Source: Stercorarius parasiticus (Eukaryota; Chordata; Aves; Charadriiformes; Stercorariidae). Taken from it: a stretch of DNA of 64,000 nt. Position 1 is the stretch's first letter. Every line of letters starts with the position of its first letter. The notes beneath the pieces are model-generated. The model searched no databases and was not told the origin of the DNA. It saw only the letters and a list, made by a program, of their open reading frames with translations. Of the stretch, positions 1 to 12,800 are shown one piece after another. A program made the position numbers and the translations under genes. Where the stretch lies: the NCBI GenBank assembly GCA_013396915.1, contig VWZL01002505.1, positions 124,001 through 188,000 on the forward strand. Direction: 5' to 3'.

Positions 1-497
1 TGGAGTTTGTTGAGAAAGGTAATCGTTTGTCTAGCTGTGACTTTGGCGGCCTGTATCTTGCACTAATCCACACAATCAGTCAAAATACAGATTTTTGCAA
101 TAGTTGGCTATCTTTAGTTACCGTCATCTGCCTCTGTCCTGAGACAGTCTCTTCTGGATGAGGACTTCTCTAATAAACACCTCTGAATCATCTATCCATG
201 GCCAACACTGATATCGGAGGGAATGGATGGTGCAGTGGTATACATCAGCTGTGAGTATCTCACAGCCTAGCTCACGAGTTAGAGAAACGTGTCTCTCCAG
301 TCCGTCCCTGGGCAAGATTCTTATGCATCCTGTAAAACGGCAAGTTAACGATCAGACTTTCTGTAAAAGGTGGGAGTGGCTGAAATCATCTTTTGGCGAG
401 AAGCAAGTTTTTCACAGTTTGGGTTGTTCTGCTTTTTGCTTTTATTAAGTTCCCTTCTGTTGGTTTTAATGTGCCCTCCCGCCCCCCCCGAGTCCAA

Positions 498-607
498 TAT
501 AAAAGGTTAATCTCCTCCCAGTCAGGCTAATCAGGTTTGGTCCACTTCTCTGCACTCGTGTGATTTATTTAGTCAGTGCCACATACGTGATACCATCTAG
601 TAAAGAG
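498..607 (+). promoter_or_regulatory. Possible CCR4 promoter and 5' UTR first exon
   Basis: A TATA-like box (tataaaag) lies at 498-505, just after a C-rich run. About 30 bases on, a transcript could start near 528 and run to a consensus splice donor, AGAG/gtaagt, with the exon ending at 607. The only strong acceptor before the CCR4 start codon ends at 4595 (pyrimidine tract then ctcag), so this would give a 4.0 kb first intron. A short non-coding first exon before an intronless coding exon is usual for chemokine receptor genes. The pairing is inference from sequence signals alone. Confidence 0.25.
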
Positions 608-1225
608 GTAAGTTGTCTTCTTCCTTCTCCCCTTCCCCTGCTAACCTCTGTTTTAGAGCAACGTCCTCTACATCTCATTGAGATCCCTCCCCCCTATCCT
701 TTTAATCTCGTGGTGTCCTGCCATCCCCCTTTTGTTAGGCTTTGACAGGTTCTTCCTCTCCAAGGAGGAGCTGAAAAAAAAAAACACGCTGTCATATTAG
801 AAGGGGACTCGAAAGCTCTCCCACTACGGACTACAGTTCTACTTAGCCTTTCTCTCTTTCTCTTCAAGCCATTGCAGGACCTTCACTCACAGCAGCATTT
901 TCTGCATCATCTCATCTGCTCAGAGATTTCTTTTTTTGGTCTTCTCTGCAGTTTTCCTCGCAGGCTATGGTGTGGCAGGCTTCAGCAATACAACTGCTGC
1001 TTTGCCGAACAGTGTGGTCCAGCCATTTCTCCTCACCTCGCCACAGCCATACACACATGCTCCCACAAGAAGCCTTTGCTGCACTTGCTCCTCTGGTGGT
1101 AGCAGCTCAGCTTTCCACCGGAGGCAGTGAGCAAGTAGAGAAAGCTGCTTAGGAAGCATTCGCTGCTTGAAAGTCTTTCTTACAAGAAAGGACTGGGCAA
1201 AAGACAATAGCCCAGATAGATCCTT

Positions 1226-1252
1226 GGTACCTATATGCAAACTATAGGTACC
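1226..1252. repeat. Perfect 10-bp inverted repeat (hairpin)
   Basis: The arm ggtacctata (1226-1235) is followed by a 7-base loop and the exact reverse complement tataggtacc (1243-1252). No function is evident. It is not next to a recognised gene end. Confidence 0.6.
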
Positions 1253-4200
1253 TATAGGCCAGACTTGGTCTCTGGCAATCAGCCAATTATGATTGAAAGA
1301 TCAGAAGCGTATTCGAAGTGTGGCATGTGTGCTACGGACAAGTCGACAGACCTCAAAAGGTTATGGGTGATGGGAAATCATCCCTTAACCAAGGACGGTC
1401 CTTACAGGATAGAAGAGAGATTGTATCTGGTTTCAGTTCTGTTCACTGCTTCATCTGGAAATCAAGAAAAGTCACCAGTGATGAAATTCAAAAGAGACAC
1501 CTAGTTTGACAGAGTAGAAAATAATCAGTGGGACAAGACAGGCACACAGATGCACAGTTGTTTATTGAGGCAAAAGCATTAGAGCCAAAACTAAGAAAGA
1601 CCAAGAGGTGTTTTTTCCTGAAAAGCAGGTGCTTAAAGAAAGATTTTATGTCATTGTTATTGTGGGTGAAGCGCTGAACTTATGCCCCAGTGCAACAGCA
1701 AGTCAAAAAAGAGATTAATGAGGCCCTTACATGGACAAAAGAACAGCAAGAGGAACAGCTTCTAGTTTCTGTGAACAGAGCTGATGAAACTGGTACCACA
1801 ATGTTGCCTGCTCATCTGATGGTCACATTTTTAAAGGACTGCAAGTAAACTGAAGAGAAGACTTACATGATCTGCTGAGCAATAACCTGTACCAGAGGGG
1901 CATCTCCCAGTGACAGATTTAAAAATCTCCACAGATGCAGCTTGTGAAAGACAACTGAGAAGCTACTTCTCATACAAGTACTTTATTCTGGTGAAACATG
2001 AAAACATGAAGACATCTCATGCTGTCTTCACATCAAGCTTTTCTGGAAGAAACACTTCAGCCAAATGTAAGTTACTGGGCAAAGTAACAACGTCAGAGGC
2101 ACAGAGGGTAGCAGTAAATAGCATAACTGAAAGACAAGATATACCTGTATCTGGAATAATACAGGACGTCGATCTAGAAGACCTATCACTTCTCCTGGAC
2201 TGAGATCTATGACCTGATCTATGACCTACCCTCCCAACCATCTCCTGTAGCTTTCTTGTTTCTGCTTTTCTCAGTGACTCTTCAGTTTGTCCTGCTAACA
2301 AGCAAGCAGCCTCTCCTGTTGAGAAACGGCTTTTACTTCTGCTTGGCTGGCCTTTTCTGGGACATAGAGGAGAGCAGCACTTGCCAGCTGCTAGCACAAC
2401 TGTGCTACTGGCGGGACTCAAAACCATCCCATTTGGCTAGCGCATGTCCTCTGTGCTCTCTTCTCCCACCCCAGGATCCCCCAAAAGACAGATAGGGCCC
2501 ACCACATTCATGAGAAATTCACAGAAGCTGCAGAGCTTCCTGCTCTGATAAGAACCATGGTAAACCTCCACACCCTCTGCCCTTACACCACACACACACA
2601 TACATATCCTACTTCTTATTTGATATTTTGACCACTATTACCATTTGTCGTCAGTGGTAGGACGTAGATTTGCTGCACACAAAACCCGCTATGGGAGACA
2701 TCAAGCAAAAAGGTAGCGTGAATCAATATGCCTTCATTTCTTTTCTTAGCAAGGTAAGTAGGAGTTCAGAAGATCAAACAGCAGTGAATAAAAGGAGCCT
2801 TCCCTACACTAGATCTATACAGCTCTTTTCTTCTACAATTACATACCATAAGTTGCAAAATTAGTTATCTGGCAGAGATGGACTAGAAACACACCTCCCA
2901 CACACACACCAAGTGCCTTCCTCCTCTCCGCTCACTACAGACGATCCTTTGATGATTTTTTTCTGAGATTAAGATGCATTTTACAACCCATAAGAAAGAA
3001 CAAGGATTCTGCTGAGTGAGAGCTGCTCAGTGGCATCTACTTTTATTGGGTAAGATGAAGCTGCTTTAACTCAGTAATCAGGCTCTCAGTGGAAACTTCG
3101 CATTTCCTCACACTTTATAAGATGTGTCTAATTTTATTTCTGAGTTTAAAGGATCATCTCTGATGAGCATTGAGGAGAGAACCACTTGTGATACAATCTG
3201 TAAGGAAGTACGAAGTTTCCGTTAAGAGACACAGCTACCTTGTGACATCTGTTTTTTGCAGCTGCTGGATACTGCTGTGTAGGCAGCACCTCCCTGACAG
3301 AGCTACCTGGTGAGAAGCAAGTGATTCTGCACCCTTAGAGCAAAGAAGCTTCTTCACATCATCTGAGAAGAAAGGAGGAGAAAAGGTAAAATTCACAAAA
3401 TGCAGTTGCTGAAACAGTTGTGTATCATGTATACTCACCATGTGTGTGACTGTAATGCTTTTTCATTTACCTTTTATTGCCATTTAGGCAATTTTTAAAG
3501 CAGTTTTAAGAACTCCTGCATCATCAGAAGTGGGTGCATGTGCGTTACGCGAGCGTATGTTTTCAGTTTTAAGCATTTAAGTATATTAGGCTGAACCTAG
3601 GTTAGATTCAGGTATGTCTAGGTGCAGTTGTTGCAAAGCTGTCATCTCTAGACCGCTGGTGTCAAACAGTTTTGTCCCTGTGACCTATAGTTCTGCTTAA
3701 ATTCCTCTCCGTCTATAGTGGAACAGAACTGTAGGGTGGAGAGGTGTCATGCCTGGGACTATACACAGTAGGGGTCACATTAATGCTAGTCAATGTTCCT
3801 TGTTATGTAGCAGCAACATACAGTGCAAAGACAAATAAAGCAATGATACTCACTTTTCTTCTGCTCTCCATTCATAAAAATAAAGACAAAGGGGAAGGAC
3901 ATAACTCAGACTTAGAAGAATTCTAGTATGTTAGGCTAAAAAAATTACACTTGCCGTGATGTAAATACACACAGTAATACATTTGCACTGTGTCCAAGTT
4001 ACTTAACTTGAACTAACATCACTTAAAACTCTGTCTCTGCCTATTAGAAAAGAGCATACATACGAAAATGACAAATTCCTGTTATTCATTTAGCCACTGA
4101 AGACAGCACTTACTGAAAACTCATGTCAGCTTTCAGTAAGCATAATTTCATTAGAAGGAAGAGTCAGATGCATTTGTATTACTGTCTTTTTACAGTGATG

Positions 4201-4612
4201 TTTGCCCGATTGGAAAGGTGGGTGGAATCCTGAACTGCTAGAACAGAGGCTTTGCTTTTTACGTTATTCCGCGCAGGATTTATGTCTGGTTTGGTATCTG
4301 TGGTCCATATCTTTCATTCTTATTTGCTTTCCTTTCCGCCATCTGAACAGTCTTCCATGTGCTTGGCATCCAAGTTGCAGAGTTTTCCAAGGATCAAGCG
4401 TATGCATGTTAAGGACAGTACATTTTGCAAGCGTGCATATGCATCCCATAATACTTAAATTGTCTTTGAGAACCTGTAACGAGAAGTGTGCTGGAGCTGC
4501 AAGTTAGTCATTGCTAGTGATTCAGGTTTGTGGACTAACCACGCAGTCTTCATGGACTGAAAGTCACTGACATTTTTATATTCTTTCCTTCTCAGGAACT
4601 GGGGAAAAAAAC

Positions 4613-5689
4613 ATGAGTTCTTCAAGTACAGAGCCCTTTGAAGTTGAAACCTCAACCTTATATGACTATTACGATAATTATAACGATGCTCCAAAACCAT
4701 GCAGTAAGGAAAGCGTCAAGAGGTTTGCAGCCTCCTTCCTACCTGTTCTGTATACCCTAGTATTCCTGGTCGGGCTCACAGGAAACATTCTGGTCATTGT
4801 GGTCCTCTTCAAATACAAGAGGCTGAAGAGCATGACTGATGTGTACCTACTAAACCTTGCCATCTCAGATCTGCTCTTTGTTTTGTCCTTGCCATTCTGG
4901 TCTTATTTCACGATAGACCAATGGGTTTTTGGAACTCCCTGGTGTAAAGTCATTTCATGGATCTACCTGGTTGGGTTTTATAGTGGGATATTTTTTATTA
5001 TGCTTATGAGCATAGACAGATACCTGGCAATTGTTCGTGCAGTGTTTTCCTTGAAAGCAAGGACTGCCTTCCATGGCTTGATTACTAGCCTTATTGTATG
5101 GCTAGTAGCTCTTTCAGCCTCAGTTCCAGAACTTGTATTTAGAGAATCTTTTAACGAACATAACCATACTACCTGCAAGCCGAGATATCCAGGCAATTTC
5201 ACGACATGGAAACTTTTTTCCACTTTGGAAATCAACATTTTAGGGCTCCTAATCCCTTTTATAGTTATGACATTTTGCTACTCCATGATCATTAAAACAT
5301 TAGCTCACTGTAGAAATGAGAAAAAGAATAAGGCTGTGAGGATGATCTTTGCTGTCATGGTTGTGTTTTTCTTCTTTTGGACCCCTTACAACATTGTTAT
5401 TTTCTTACAACTGCTGGAAATTACGGGAGTCATTAGAGACTGTCAAGTGAGCAGGAATCTGGACTATGCTCTCCAGGTAACAGAAATCCTCGGCCTTTTT
5501 CATTGTTGCCTCAATCCAGTCATCTACTTCTTCATGGGCGAAAAATTTAAGAAGTACGTGAAGATGCTTTTTAAGAACTGGCGGTTACCTGGAGATATCT
5601 GCAAGTGGTGTGGAGTTCACATCACTTACCACACTGAATCTACCAGTTCATTCCACACACAATCCACGGGGGATCAAGACGCTTTGTAA
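4613..5689 (+). CDS. CCR4: C-C chemokine receptor type 4 (CCR4), complete coding exon
   Basis: 358-residue class A GPCR of the plasma membrane; mammalian CCR4 binds CCL17 and CCL22 and guides T-cell homing. The whole protein is one exon, as in human (360 residues). Visible features are an acidic tyrosine-rich N-terminus (Y17, Y19, Y20, Y23; possible sulfation), seven hydrophobic segments, the DRYLAIV motif at 135-141, WTPYN in TM6 and NPVIY at 301-305. Four extracellular cysteines (C30, C111, C188, C277) fit the two receptor disulfides. N-glycosylation sequons occur at N184 and N195. Residues FKYKRL (66-71) and the run [18 protein letters not shown] match my memory of CCR4 better than CCR8 or CCR5, as does the C-terminal QSTGDQDAL. 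The start is the first ATG after a splice acceptor ending at 4595, with A at -3. Position upstream of and tail-to-tail with GLB1 matches human 3p22. No frameshift or missing motif is seen. Confidence 0.94.
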   Translation: MSSSSTEPFEVETSTLYDYYDNYNDAPKPCSKESVKRFAASFLPVLYTLVFLVGLTGNILVIVVLFKYKRLKSMTDVYLLNLAISDLLFVLSLPFWSYFTIDQWVFGTPWCKVISWIYLVGFYSGIFFIMLMSIDRYLAIVRAVFSLKARTAFHGLITSLIVWLVALSASVPELVFRESFNEHNHTTCKPRYPGNFTTWKLFSTLEINILGLLIPFIVMTFCYSMIIKTLAHCRNEKKNKAVRMIFAVMVVFFFFWTPYNIVIFLQLLEITGVIRDCQVSRNLDYALQVTEILGLFHCCLNPVIYFFMGEKFKKYVKMLFKNWRLPGDICKWCGVHITYHTESTSSFHTQSTGDQDAL

Positions 5690-6500
5690 TGTGTTTCAGA
5701 CCAACCGCTGAACTGACCAGCGAGCAAACTGACAAAAGCAGGAACTTTGAAAAGCTAAGCAAATGCACATGCATTTAACGATAAGCTAGTGCCGGATAAT
5801 TACTTACTTCAGCTTTTACTTCTGCCTCTAGATTTTCTGAATATTATGACAGAAGGTATCCTAGATGTGAAACATGGGAGATGGACACGCACGTTTTATC
5901 TGCTGTGATTACAAATCACTGCTCAGATGTAACAGCAGCCTCAGTTCTCCGCAAAGCACTGTGCCCTGTTGCTTCTTTTTCCACCAGCATCAAGATGGAG
6001 GTTGGCTTGCATGGAGGGGCAGAGGAGAGACAGCTGCTTGTCCTCAGCACATGCATTTGGAAAATATATTCATTTATTCAAGAGGGATGGTTGTTACCAT
6101 ATTTTTTTATTCTACAGTTGATCTGAGTAGAACTTGTTTGCTCTGACTCTTAGCAAGCTATTAACAGTACCTGCTACTGTAAAATGTTTCATCTCAGGGA
6201 GAGGATGCACCCTCTGCCATTAAGAAAAACGACACAAAATACATTCTTTATGTGCACAAAGACGCAAAGCAAATGCATTACATTGTATTATAGACATGTT
6301 TTCTCTTAGGTATCCAAATTGCCACATATGCCTATGTATAGGTGTATATATAGACATTTTGAATTACTTTATCTCTGTAATTCAGGATAGCAATTCTGTA
6401 TTTTAATTAACATAGAAAAAGTTTAAAATATTTTTGAATAAAAGTGTTTTAAAGCATTTATTTTCCAGCACGTGTGAATAAATTTGAAGCATCTTGATTG
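5690..6500 (+). promoter_or_regulatory. CCR4: CCR4 3' UTR with two poly(A) signals
   Basis: AT-rich sequence follows the stop codon. Two canonical AATAAA hexamers lie at 6437-6442 and 6477-6482, on the coding strand and about 0.75-0.8 kb after the stop. The 3' end is therefore predicted between about 6455 and 6505. The UTR also has ATTTA-type elements (for example near 6071 and 6457), common in cytokine and receptor transcripts. Confidence 0.55.
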
Positions 6501-9142
6501 AAAGTATCTCTTTTAAAGAGAATGTTCTTTGTTCCAAAAGTACTTAACCCCAAAACTCAATTTTCATTCATTGGAGACATATCTGGCAAACCAAAAGAAA
6601 GTAAAAACAGAGATTGTGTAGCAAAGGTGTGTCGTAACTTAGAAACCACATAAAGAATCCTAGCATTTGATAACAGCAAAATGCGAAGAGTATGATGCCC
6701 CAGTAGCCGCTCACAGATCTACATGATATTAATCAGAGATCTGGAACAGGAAGGATATTCACCCAGCAATGTTTAGATTTTGGCACAAAAATGATTTTAA
6801 AAAGTGGCAAAAATCAGTAATGTGGTAGCAGATAAAGTAAGAGTTGAAAAATACGTAAGAGATGAAAAATACAGAAGAGTTGAAAAATACGTATTGGAAG
6901 ATATTTCTGGTGTGTCTTTTGCTGGATGACAACCATTCAGCAGGAAGACTTTTATTTTTCTTAGGCTGTCAATAACAAGGTGCCTGCTCAGGCATGGCTG
7001 CAAAGAGCAGACAAGACATTAAAATGCATCAGGAAAGGGCTGGAGAAGAAATGTAAAAATATGATAGTGCCATTGTTCTCATCACCCTAAATAAGAAACG
7101 TAAGTGGAAGCTCACCTCCACATGACCTCTCTCATGATACAAGACTGAAAATAAAAAGCAGCACGCATAAATACACATGCACACACCTATCCGCCATAAT
7201 TAATTTTGGGAAAGCATTGCCATTAGCAGTTCGCTGAGGCTGACAAACAAGGATCTGCATTAATGCAGTTGATGAGAATAGCTGTGGAAGACATTAATTG
7301 CAGTAAGAAAGTGTCTTCCTTCCCAAGAAAAGACTATACATTTTTACTACTCAAAACCTTACAAGCTACTGAGAAAATCCGTTTGGAAAAGCTGCAGCAA
7401 GGGGTGGGTTAAGCCATCCATCACCGATTTTGAAAAGGAAGACAAACTGCAAGCGTCAGGTGCTTCAAAGTCTCACAGATGTCACTGAACCCAACAACAT
7501 GTCACTCCCAAGCCAGCACAGCACATTGTCCTCACAGATGTGATACTGCTGGTGCAGGCACTGTGAACTGCGAGCTATCCATCAGTCAACCTGGAAGGCA
7601 GACAGCGCACCACGGTTATTTTTTCTTGGTCCTACTCTGTGATCCTTCTAGTCAGTACGAATAAACAGATTCTTTTGAGAAACCTTGCTTTCCAGACCAG
7701 GGGAAGGGCTGCCTGTGCCGGCCCGGCAAAAATAATGGTCAGCAAGCAAAAAGCAAGCTGTAGGGTCTTGATGACTGTGAGATGAGAGAGGCCCGGGGCT
7801 ATGAGTGGTGTTGAGGAATGGCACCAAGACGGCCATCAGCTCGCAGGCTGGTCCGGCTCTGGGCACACACACACCCTGTGGTGGGGGAGGATGACAAATC
7901 TGCTCATGTGTGGAATTAATGGGCCGCACCCAGTGGCAGTGCAGCATTGCCATAAATGGAGCTAGCGTAAAGCCCCTTTTCCACACAAAACTCAAAGGCG
8001 CTTCACACTGCTGCTTGGCTTTGTGCCCCACAGCCTGCACACATGTGCCTTTGGTGCACAAGGTGCCTGGGGCAGCCAGAGCCCCCTCCAGAGGAACGTT
8101 GTCCTTGTTTCTCTGCCCAAAGGACTGCTTCCAGTCCTCCCAGCGATACTCACAGCTACTCAATGTATGTGCTGTATAAGCAATTGAGCTGGGTGCAAGA
8201 GGGAGCTCACCTTTAAGTGACGGGCTCAGGAATCCAGGTCCTGGGACTGGAGCTCACCAAACCTGGGAGGTTTTGTCCTCCCTGTCACCTGGAACAAACC
8301 TTCCTCCCCCATCGAGCTACAGTGGATAACATCACTTCTCTTTTGAGTGAGGGCTTTGAAATCTGCTGATAAGAAAGGGTGAGATAATAGTATTAATACA
8401 GCCAAAAATAAAGCAGGGATTTTCAAAATGTCAGTTGACCAAAGGTGTAATTTCAGCTGAACAAGAGTTTCCAAGCAACGAATGATGGTATGTATGTACA
8501 GACCTACTGAACCATGAAAGAGAATGGACAGACATCTGAGTCAAGCAAAGCTGACTCATTCCTACACCTACATTTTTACATCGGGGTTCCTCGGAAGGCC
8601 AGCCTGTGTCCTCTCTTCAGCAGCAACAAGCCACCATAGAAAGGTAGACCAGGGGAGAAAAACAGCTTAATTACATTAAATATAAATAATGACTAAAAGC
8701 TAAAAATAAGTTGGTTAGTTTGTTTTCATACAGCATTTAGGCCACGACAGTCACTCTGTAAACATAAAGCTGAATTACACACTTAGTTTTTACTCTGGAA
8801 GTTGGCTTCATCCCTTTTGATTGCACAGAAGCAGCATCATGGTCGGCAGCCTTCTCCCAGTCAGCTCCTTTCAGTCTGAGAGCTAGTCCTGGAAAGAAAG
8901 TAAGGAATTGCTCTTCTCCTTCCTACACTATTACTGCTTGTCACTGTCCTAGCACCAGCTCTGCACACCTGGTCTGAAGGAGATCGCAATTCAACAGGCA
9001 CTACTGTTGCTATTCTCCTCTGTTCCCAGGATGCTTCCAGTCAAAAATGCCAGGGATATACACTCACACATTTTCCTCCACGAGCTCTTAATGGTTTCCA
9101 GCTTTATCCAACATCTCTCTCTTAACACAACCAGAGATCAAC
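6501..9142. other. Intergenic sequence, no gene recognised
   Basis: This lies between the predicted CCR4 3' end and the first solo LTR. Apart from an 18-bp tandem triplet at 6841-6894, I see no repeat family and no exon with convincing splice sites. The longest open frame (7648-8163, minus, 171 codons) has a low-complexity composition resembling no known protein. Confidence 0.6.
6841..6894. repeat. 18-bp tandem repeat, three copies
   Basis: Three adjacent 18-base units start at 6841, 6859 and 6877, each of the form gag(t/a)tgaaaaatac followed by four variable bases. Units one and three differ only in the last base. The array sits in intergenic sequence downstream of CCR4. Confidence 0.85.
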
Positions 9143-9147
9143 CTCAT

Positions 9148-9891
9148 TGTCATGGTTTCGGCTGGGGTGGCCACTAAAACAAACAACAGATGCTCTCTAA
9201 CTTATCTCTCAAGTGAGAATGAGAGAAAGAGACTTAGGAGTTTAAAAGAAACTAAACTGCTTTAATGAAATATTAATAATAAAATAATAAAATGAAAATA
9301 CAATAATAAGAAAATAATGAACTATATACAAAACCATATTGGCTCCCAGGATGACGATCACGTCACTCGTAGGCACTGCGAAAGTCCCAGACTGAACTCA
9401 GCAAAGGACGTAAGCTGAACTCAGGATCTGGATTCAGGAACACATGGATCAGGATCAAAGGCAGATGAACAGACAGAGTCCTCCTCGGATGCCAGCCTTT
9501 GAAGAAAGGGGCTGACCCTTTGATCCCTCAGCTTTTATACTGAGCGTGATGCAGATGGGATGGAATAGCCCGTTGGTCAGTTTTGGGTTACCTGTCCTGT
9601 CTGCTCCTCCCCACAAGCGCGACCCCTCTACACTTTTCCGCTTCCGACCCTCTAACGGGCTATATAACAAAGTTAGCTGATCTTGGTTATAGCAATAAGT
9701 ATAAGCAAAAGCCTCTCCGCATACCATTACTTGCTGTTATTTATAAACATCAGGCCTTATCTCTGCTAGAAGCTGATGCTGTCTGAAAAATATGCTGTTA
9801 ATTTCAAACAGTTCAGTTAGTTAGAAGTGGCTTAGCTGAAAGTAAAATTACTGAAAATAAAATTAGTTCTGTTTTACCTCAAACCAGGACA
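9148..9891 (-). mobile_element. Solo LTR of an avian endogenous retrovirus, minus orientation
   Basis: The element is 744 bp and, read on the minus strand, starts TGTCCTGGTTTGAGG and ends AACCATGACA, the TG...CA ends of a retroviral LTR. It is bounded by an exact 5-bp target-site duplication, ctcat, at 9143-9147 and 9892-9896. Promoter-like signals are in order on the minus strand: a TATA box gtataaaagc at 9540-9531 and an ATTAAA poly(A) hexamer at 9266-9261. No gag, pol or env sequence is adjacent, so it is the product of LTR-LTR recombination. A related copy lies at 37416-37816. Confidence 0.88.
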
Positions 9892-9896
9892 CTCAT

Positions 9897-12800
9897 CAAC
9901 TCACATCTCTTATGCAAATAACTCCATTTGGCTTGATTTACAGTTAGAAATAAAGGGCCATTTAGTAACGTCCATCAAAACGATCATTAAAATGGTGCTT
10001 AAGGCAATGCCTACAGGGCTCAACAGGACTTTGCTATTCCATAAAAGAAGCTTTTAATTAGGAGACTGGAAATTAATAGTCAATATAACTGTGGTGAGAT
10101 TTCTGGCATTTGCATAACTGATAAGACCATTCAAAGGTGATGTAGTACTGGTCATATCTGCAGTCATCTTACTGTAACACAGCGATGATGTATGCAGGTG
10201 TCACTGGCAGTCATGGAGAAATCACTCCTAATGGAGCGGCCACTATCAATGAGGACACACCAAGTCAGATACTTCCAGGATTATTTTCTTTTTCACAGGG
10301 ATTCAGCAGCAACATCCATCAGAAAAATAAAAAAAACCCCAAAACCATCTTATGGGATAGTTGTTGAGTCAAAGACACTTCTCACAGAAATGAGGCTCAA
10401 AGGCAGAAAAGTTCTCTCTCTGTTCCAGAGCAACAAAATCCAAGTCCTCTGCCAACTCCTTGATGGAGCACTGGCATGACTGACCCATGTGGCTGTTCTC
10501 TTGCCCTTGGCAGAGCATATCCCTCCACATCACCCTCACGTGCTCAGCTCAAAAGACGACTGCTCACAGGCCACGCTCTGGCTTTTGTCTTAATTTATTT
10601 CTGATCCTCCTTTGAACTCTCAGAAATGGTAGCATATGACATCTTTACTGAAAAGAGTAATTAATGCCTTCTCTTCTGCATCACTGGCCGCCTGACCTTA
10701 TTTTTAAAAAGTTGCTGCCTTACAGCTAGGGGAGCTGAGGCACGGAGCAAGAGCTCAGACATTACAAGCACAACGCACATTTTTGACAGAATCCCTGGGC
10801 CCTCCTAGCTCTCCTTGGGGAGGATTTGCATTTCAGCTCGGTGAGGGGAACTCCAGGTAAGAGCCACCCACACTGTGCCCTTTCTGGCAGCCAAATCTGA
10901 AACGGCCCAGCCAGAAAAGTCTCCGTCTGGATCCAGGTTCTGCGAGGACCATCACAGGTTAATGTGAAGGCAAGTGGATGAAGATGACCAGCTACCACTA
11001 TCTTCCAATAAAAGATGTTCTTCGCTGGCGCAGATAACAGAGGGTGTTATGTGTCTTAAAACACCAGAGAGCAACGATTCCTGTTCACAGGTGACCAGAA
11101 GAGAAAAAAAATGCATCCTCTGTACAAATGCAGCCCAAATAGATGATTGACCAGTGCATCATACTCCTTTAGGTTTTGTGTTGGTTTGTTTTGTTTATTT
11201 GGGTTTTTTTGTTTGGTTGGTTTTGTTTTTTTAAATTTTAATTTCAAGTCATCTCAGAAAAGTTGACATTTCTCTGGGTTTTAGTTTCTTGTTTCAGAAT
11301 AACAGCATGCATTCAGCACATGTAGCTCAGTAACTGCACACTGCAAGCTTTTTATGATTTCAGGTGTTGCAAAATAAAAACTACTAAGGCACTACAAATT
11401 TTTTAAAATTCCAAGAAGATGTTTGTTTCCTTGCTTTTGCTTTTAACGACTACAGCGAGTAACCAAGAATCTGATCTGCAAGAATCTGATCTGTTTCCAC
11501 AGATACGAAAACCTCATAAAAGGTACCCTCGGTGCTGCTAGCAAACTGTAAGACAACAAAGACTGAACGAAGATTGATATTACCAGATCCACTCTTCTGC
11601 TCAAAAGAGGCCACTGGCATTTAATCAGCATTTTCTGAGAGGCTCCAAGCAGCCAAGTTCAGGAAGAGATTTTTGTACCTGGGACAGTGATTGGAACAAC
11701 AGGCGGACATCCCTGCCTGAACAGCATATTTGTCTCTTTCACACAGGGACTTTGCACTCCTTAAAGTATCTCCATAGAAGTATTGTGGTTTGGGCAGACA
11801 GACTAAAGAGTGGGTCTCTCCCTGACCTCACCTGTTGCCATCACACATAAACAGAAAGAGCAGTACCAGCTAGTAGTAATACAAAGACACAAAAGTATCT
11901 TAAAGTGAAAAAAAAGACCACAACAGATCTCTGTACTTGCTCATAACTAGTAAACTGAAATTTGACCACAAGTAAGACCATGACCGCAGACGGAGTGACT
12001 TGTCTTTTCCGCTACCAAAGTATGTGGGAAAGGTGTAGAAAGCACATAGAGAAGAAAGAGAAGGATGACTTTTCCTGTTGCTTATGCCCTCATTGCTCCC
12101 TCACAAGCACCAGGAATGGAAAGAAAATAAGGCCGGCTGCTTGCAAGGAACAACATCATTGTCTGCAGGCCCTGCAGACCAGCAGTGCTGAGAAGCTGCA
12201 GAGCACAGGTTTGCCCTTGCTATCAAAAAATCTTGTTTACGCTTTCTAGAAGAGTGAAACCCGTAGCACGAGGTGTCACACAAAAGCCTGCAATGCTACA
12301 GAGAATGGGCTGAAGAGTTTACAAAAGGAATGAAAAGGGAAGCTTGGATTTAGGCCATTTTCTCCTCAGTTCTGCTTCACCAACCCATCCCTGCATAACA
12401 CAGGTCAGTACTTGCTTCCTTTCCTCAGAAATACGAGGGAACCCCAAAAAACCCCCATGGGGAGGCTGGCACCCATCTGCTCCTGGCTTTTTGCATGAAT
12501 GGGTATGCCGCAGCCTCTTCTCCCACAGTCACATGGAGCTGAGGGCAAATCCATTCATTTCCTCACCAGCTTCAGCTCACGTTCTCCGCACACAGCAGTC
12601 ACGCAAGTCAGATGTCTGTCTGGTGACGGCACTAGCAGAAGATCTGGCATTTGAAGAGGCAGTTTCATGACAATCTGAACATGGGAGAGAACATATTTTT
12701 GGTGGCAGCTGCATTGTCTAGCAATCAATACCTTTTAACCCGGCGCTGCTGTTTGCTTTTTGTTTCAGCCTCAGATTAAAACTATTTTAGAGTAAGTGCG

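Larger units (their letters stand above)
1..4595. other. Region upstream of the CCR4 coding exon, no recognised gene
   Basis: I see no supportable protein-coding exon in this stretch. Open frames are short, on both strands, and match no family I know. The region should contain the CCR4 promoter, first non-coding exon and first intron, because a splice acceptor ends at 4595 just before the CCR4 start codon. Small structures are a hairpin at 1226-1252 and a direct duplication of the 12-mer gatctatgacct near 2204-2230. In human the next gene on this side is TRIM71; none of its domains are visible here. Confidence 0.6.

Noticed and set aside
1681..1848. Plus-strand coiled-coil-like frame (VKKEINEALTWTKEQQEEQL)
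   Set aside because: About 55 codons between stops, no splice sites, no family I can name. A decayed pseudogene is possible but not supportable.
2017..2427. 136-codon minus-strand frame with an SR-like run
   Set aside because: The SR-like part comes from a short direct repeat (gatctatgacct). No known splicing-factor domain precedes it.
7648..8163. 171-codon open frame on the minus strand
   Set aside because: No family resemblance, low-complexity Pro/Ser/His-rich composition, no splice or start context; likely chance in GC-richer sequence.
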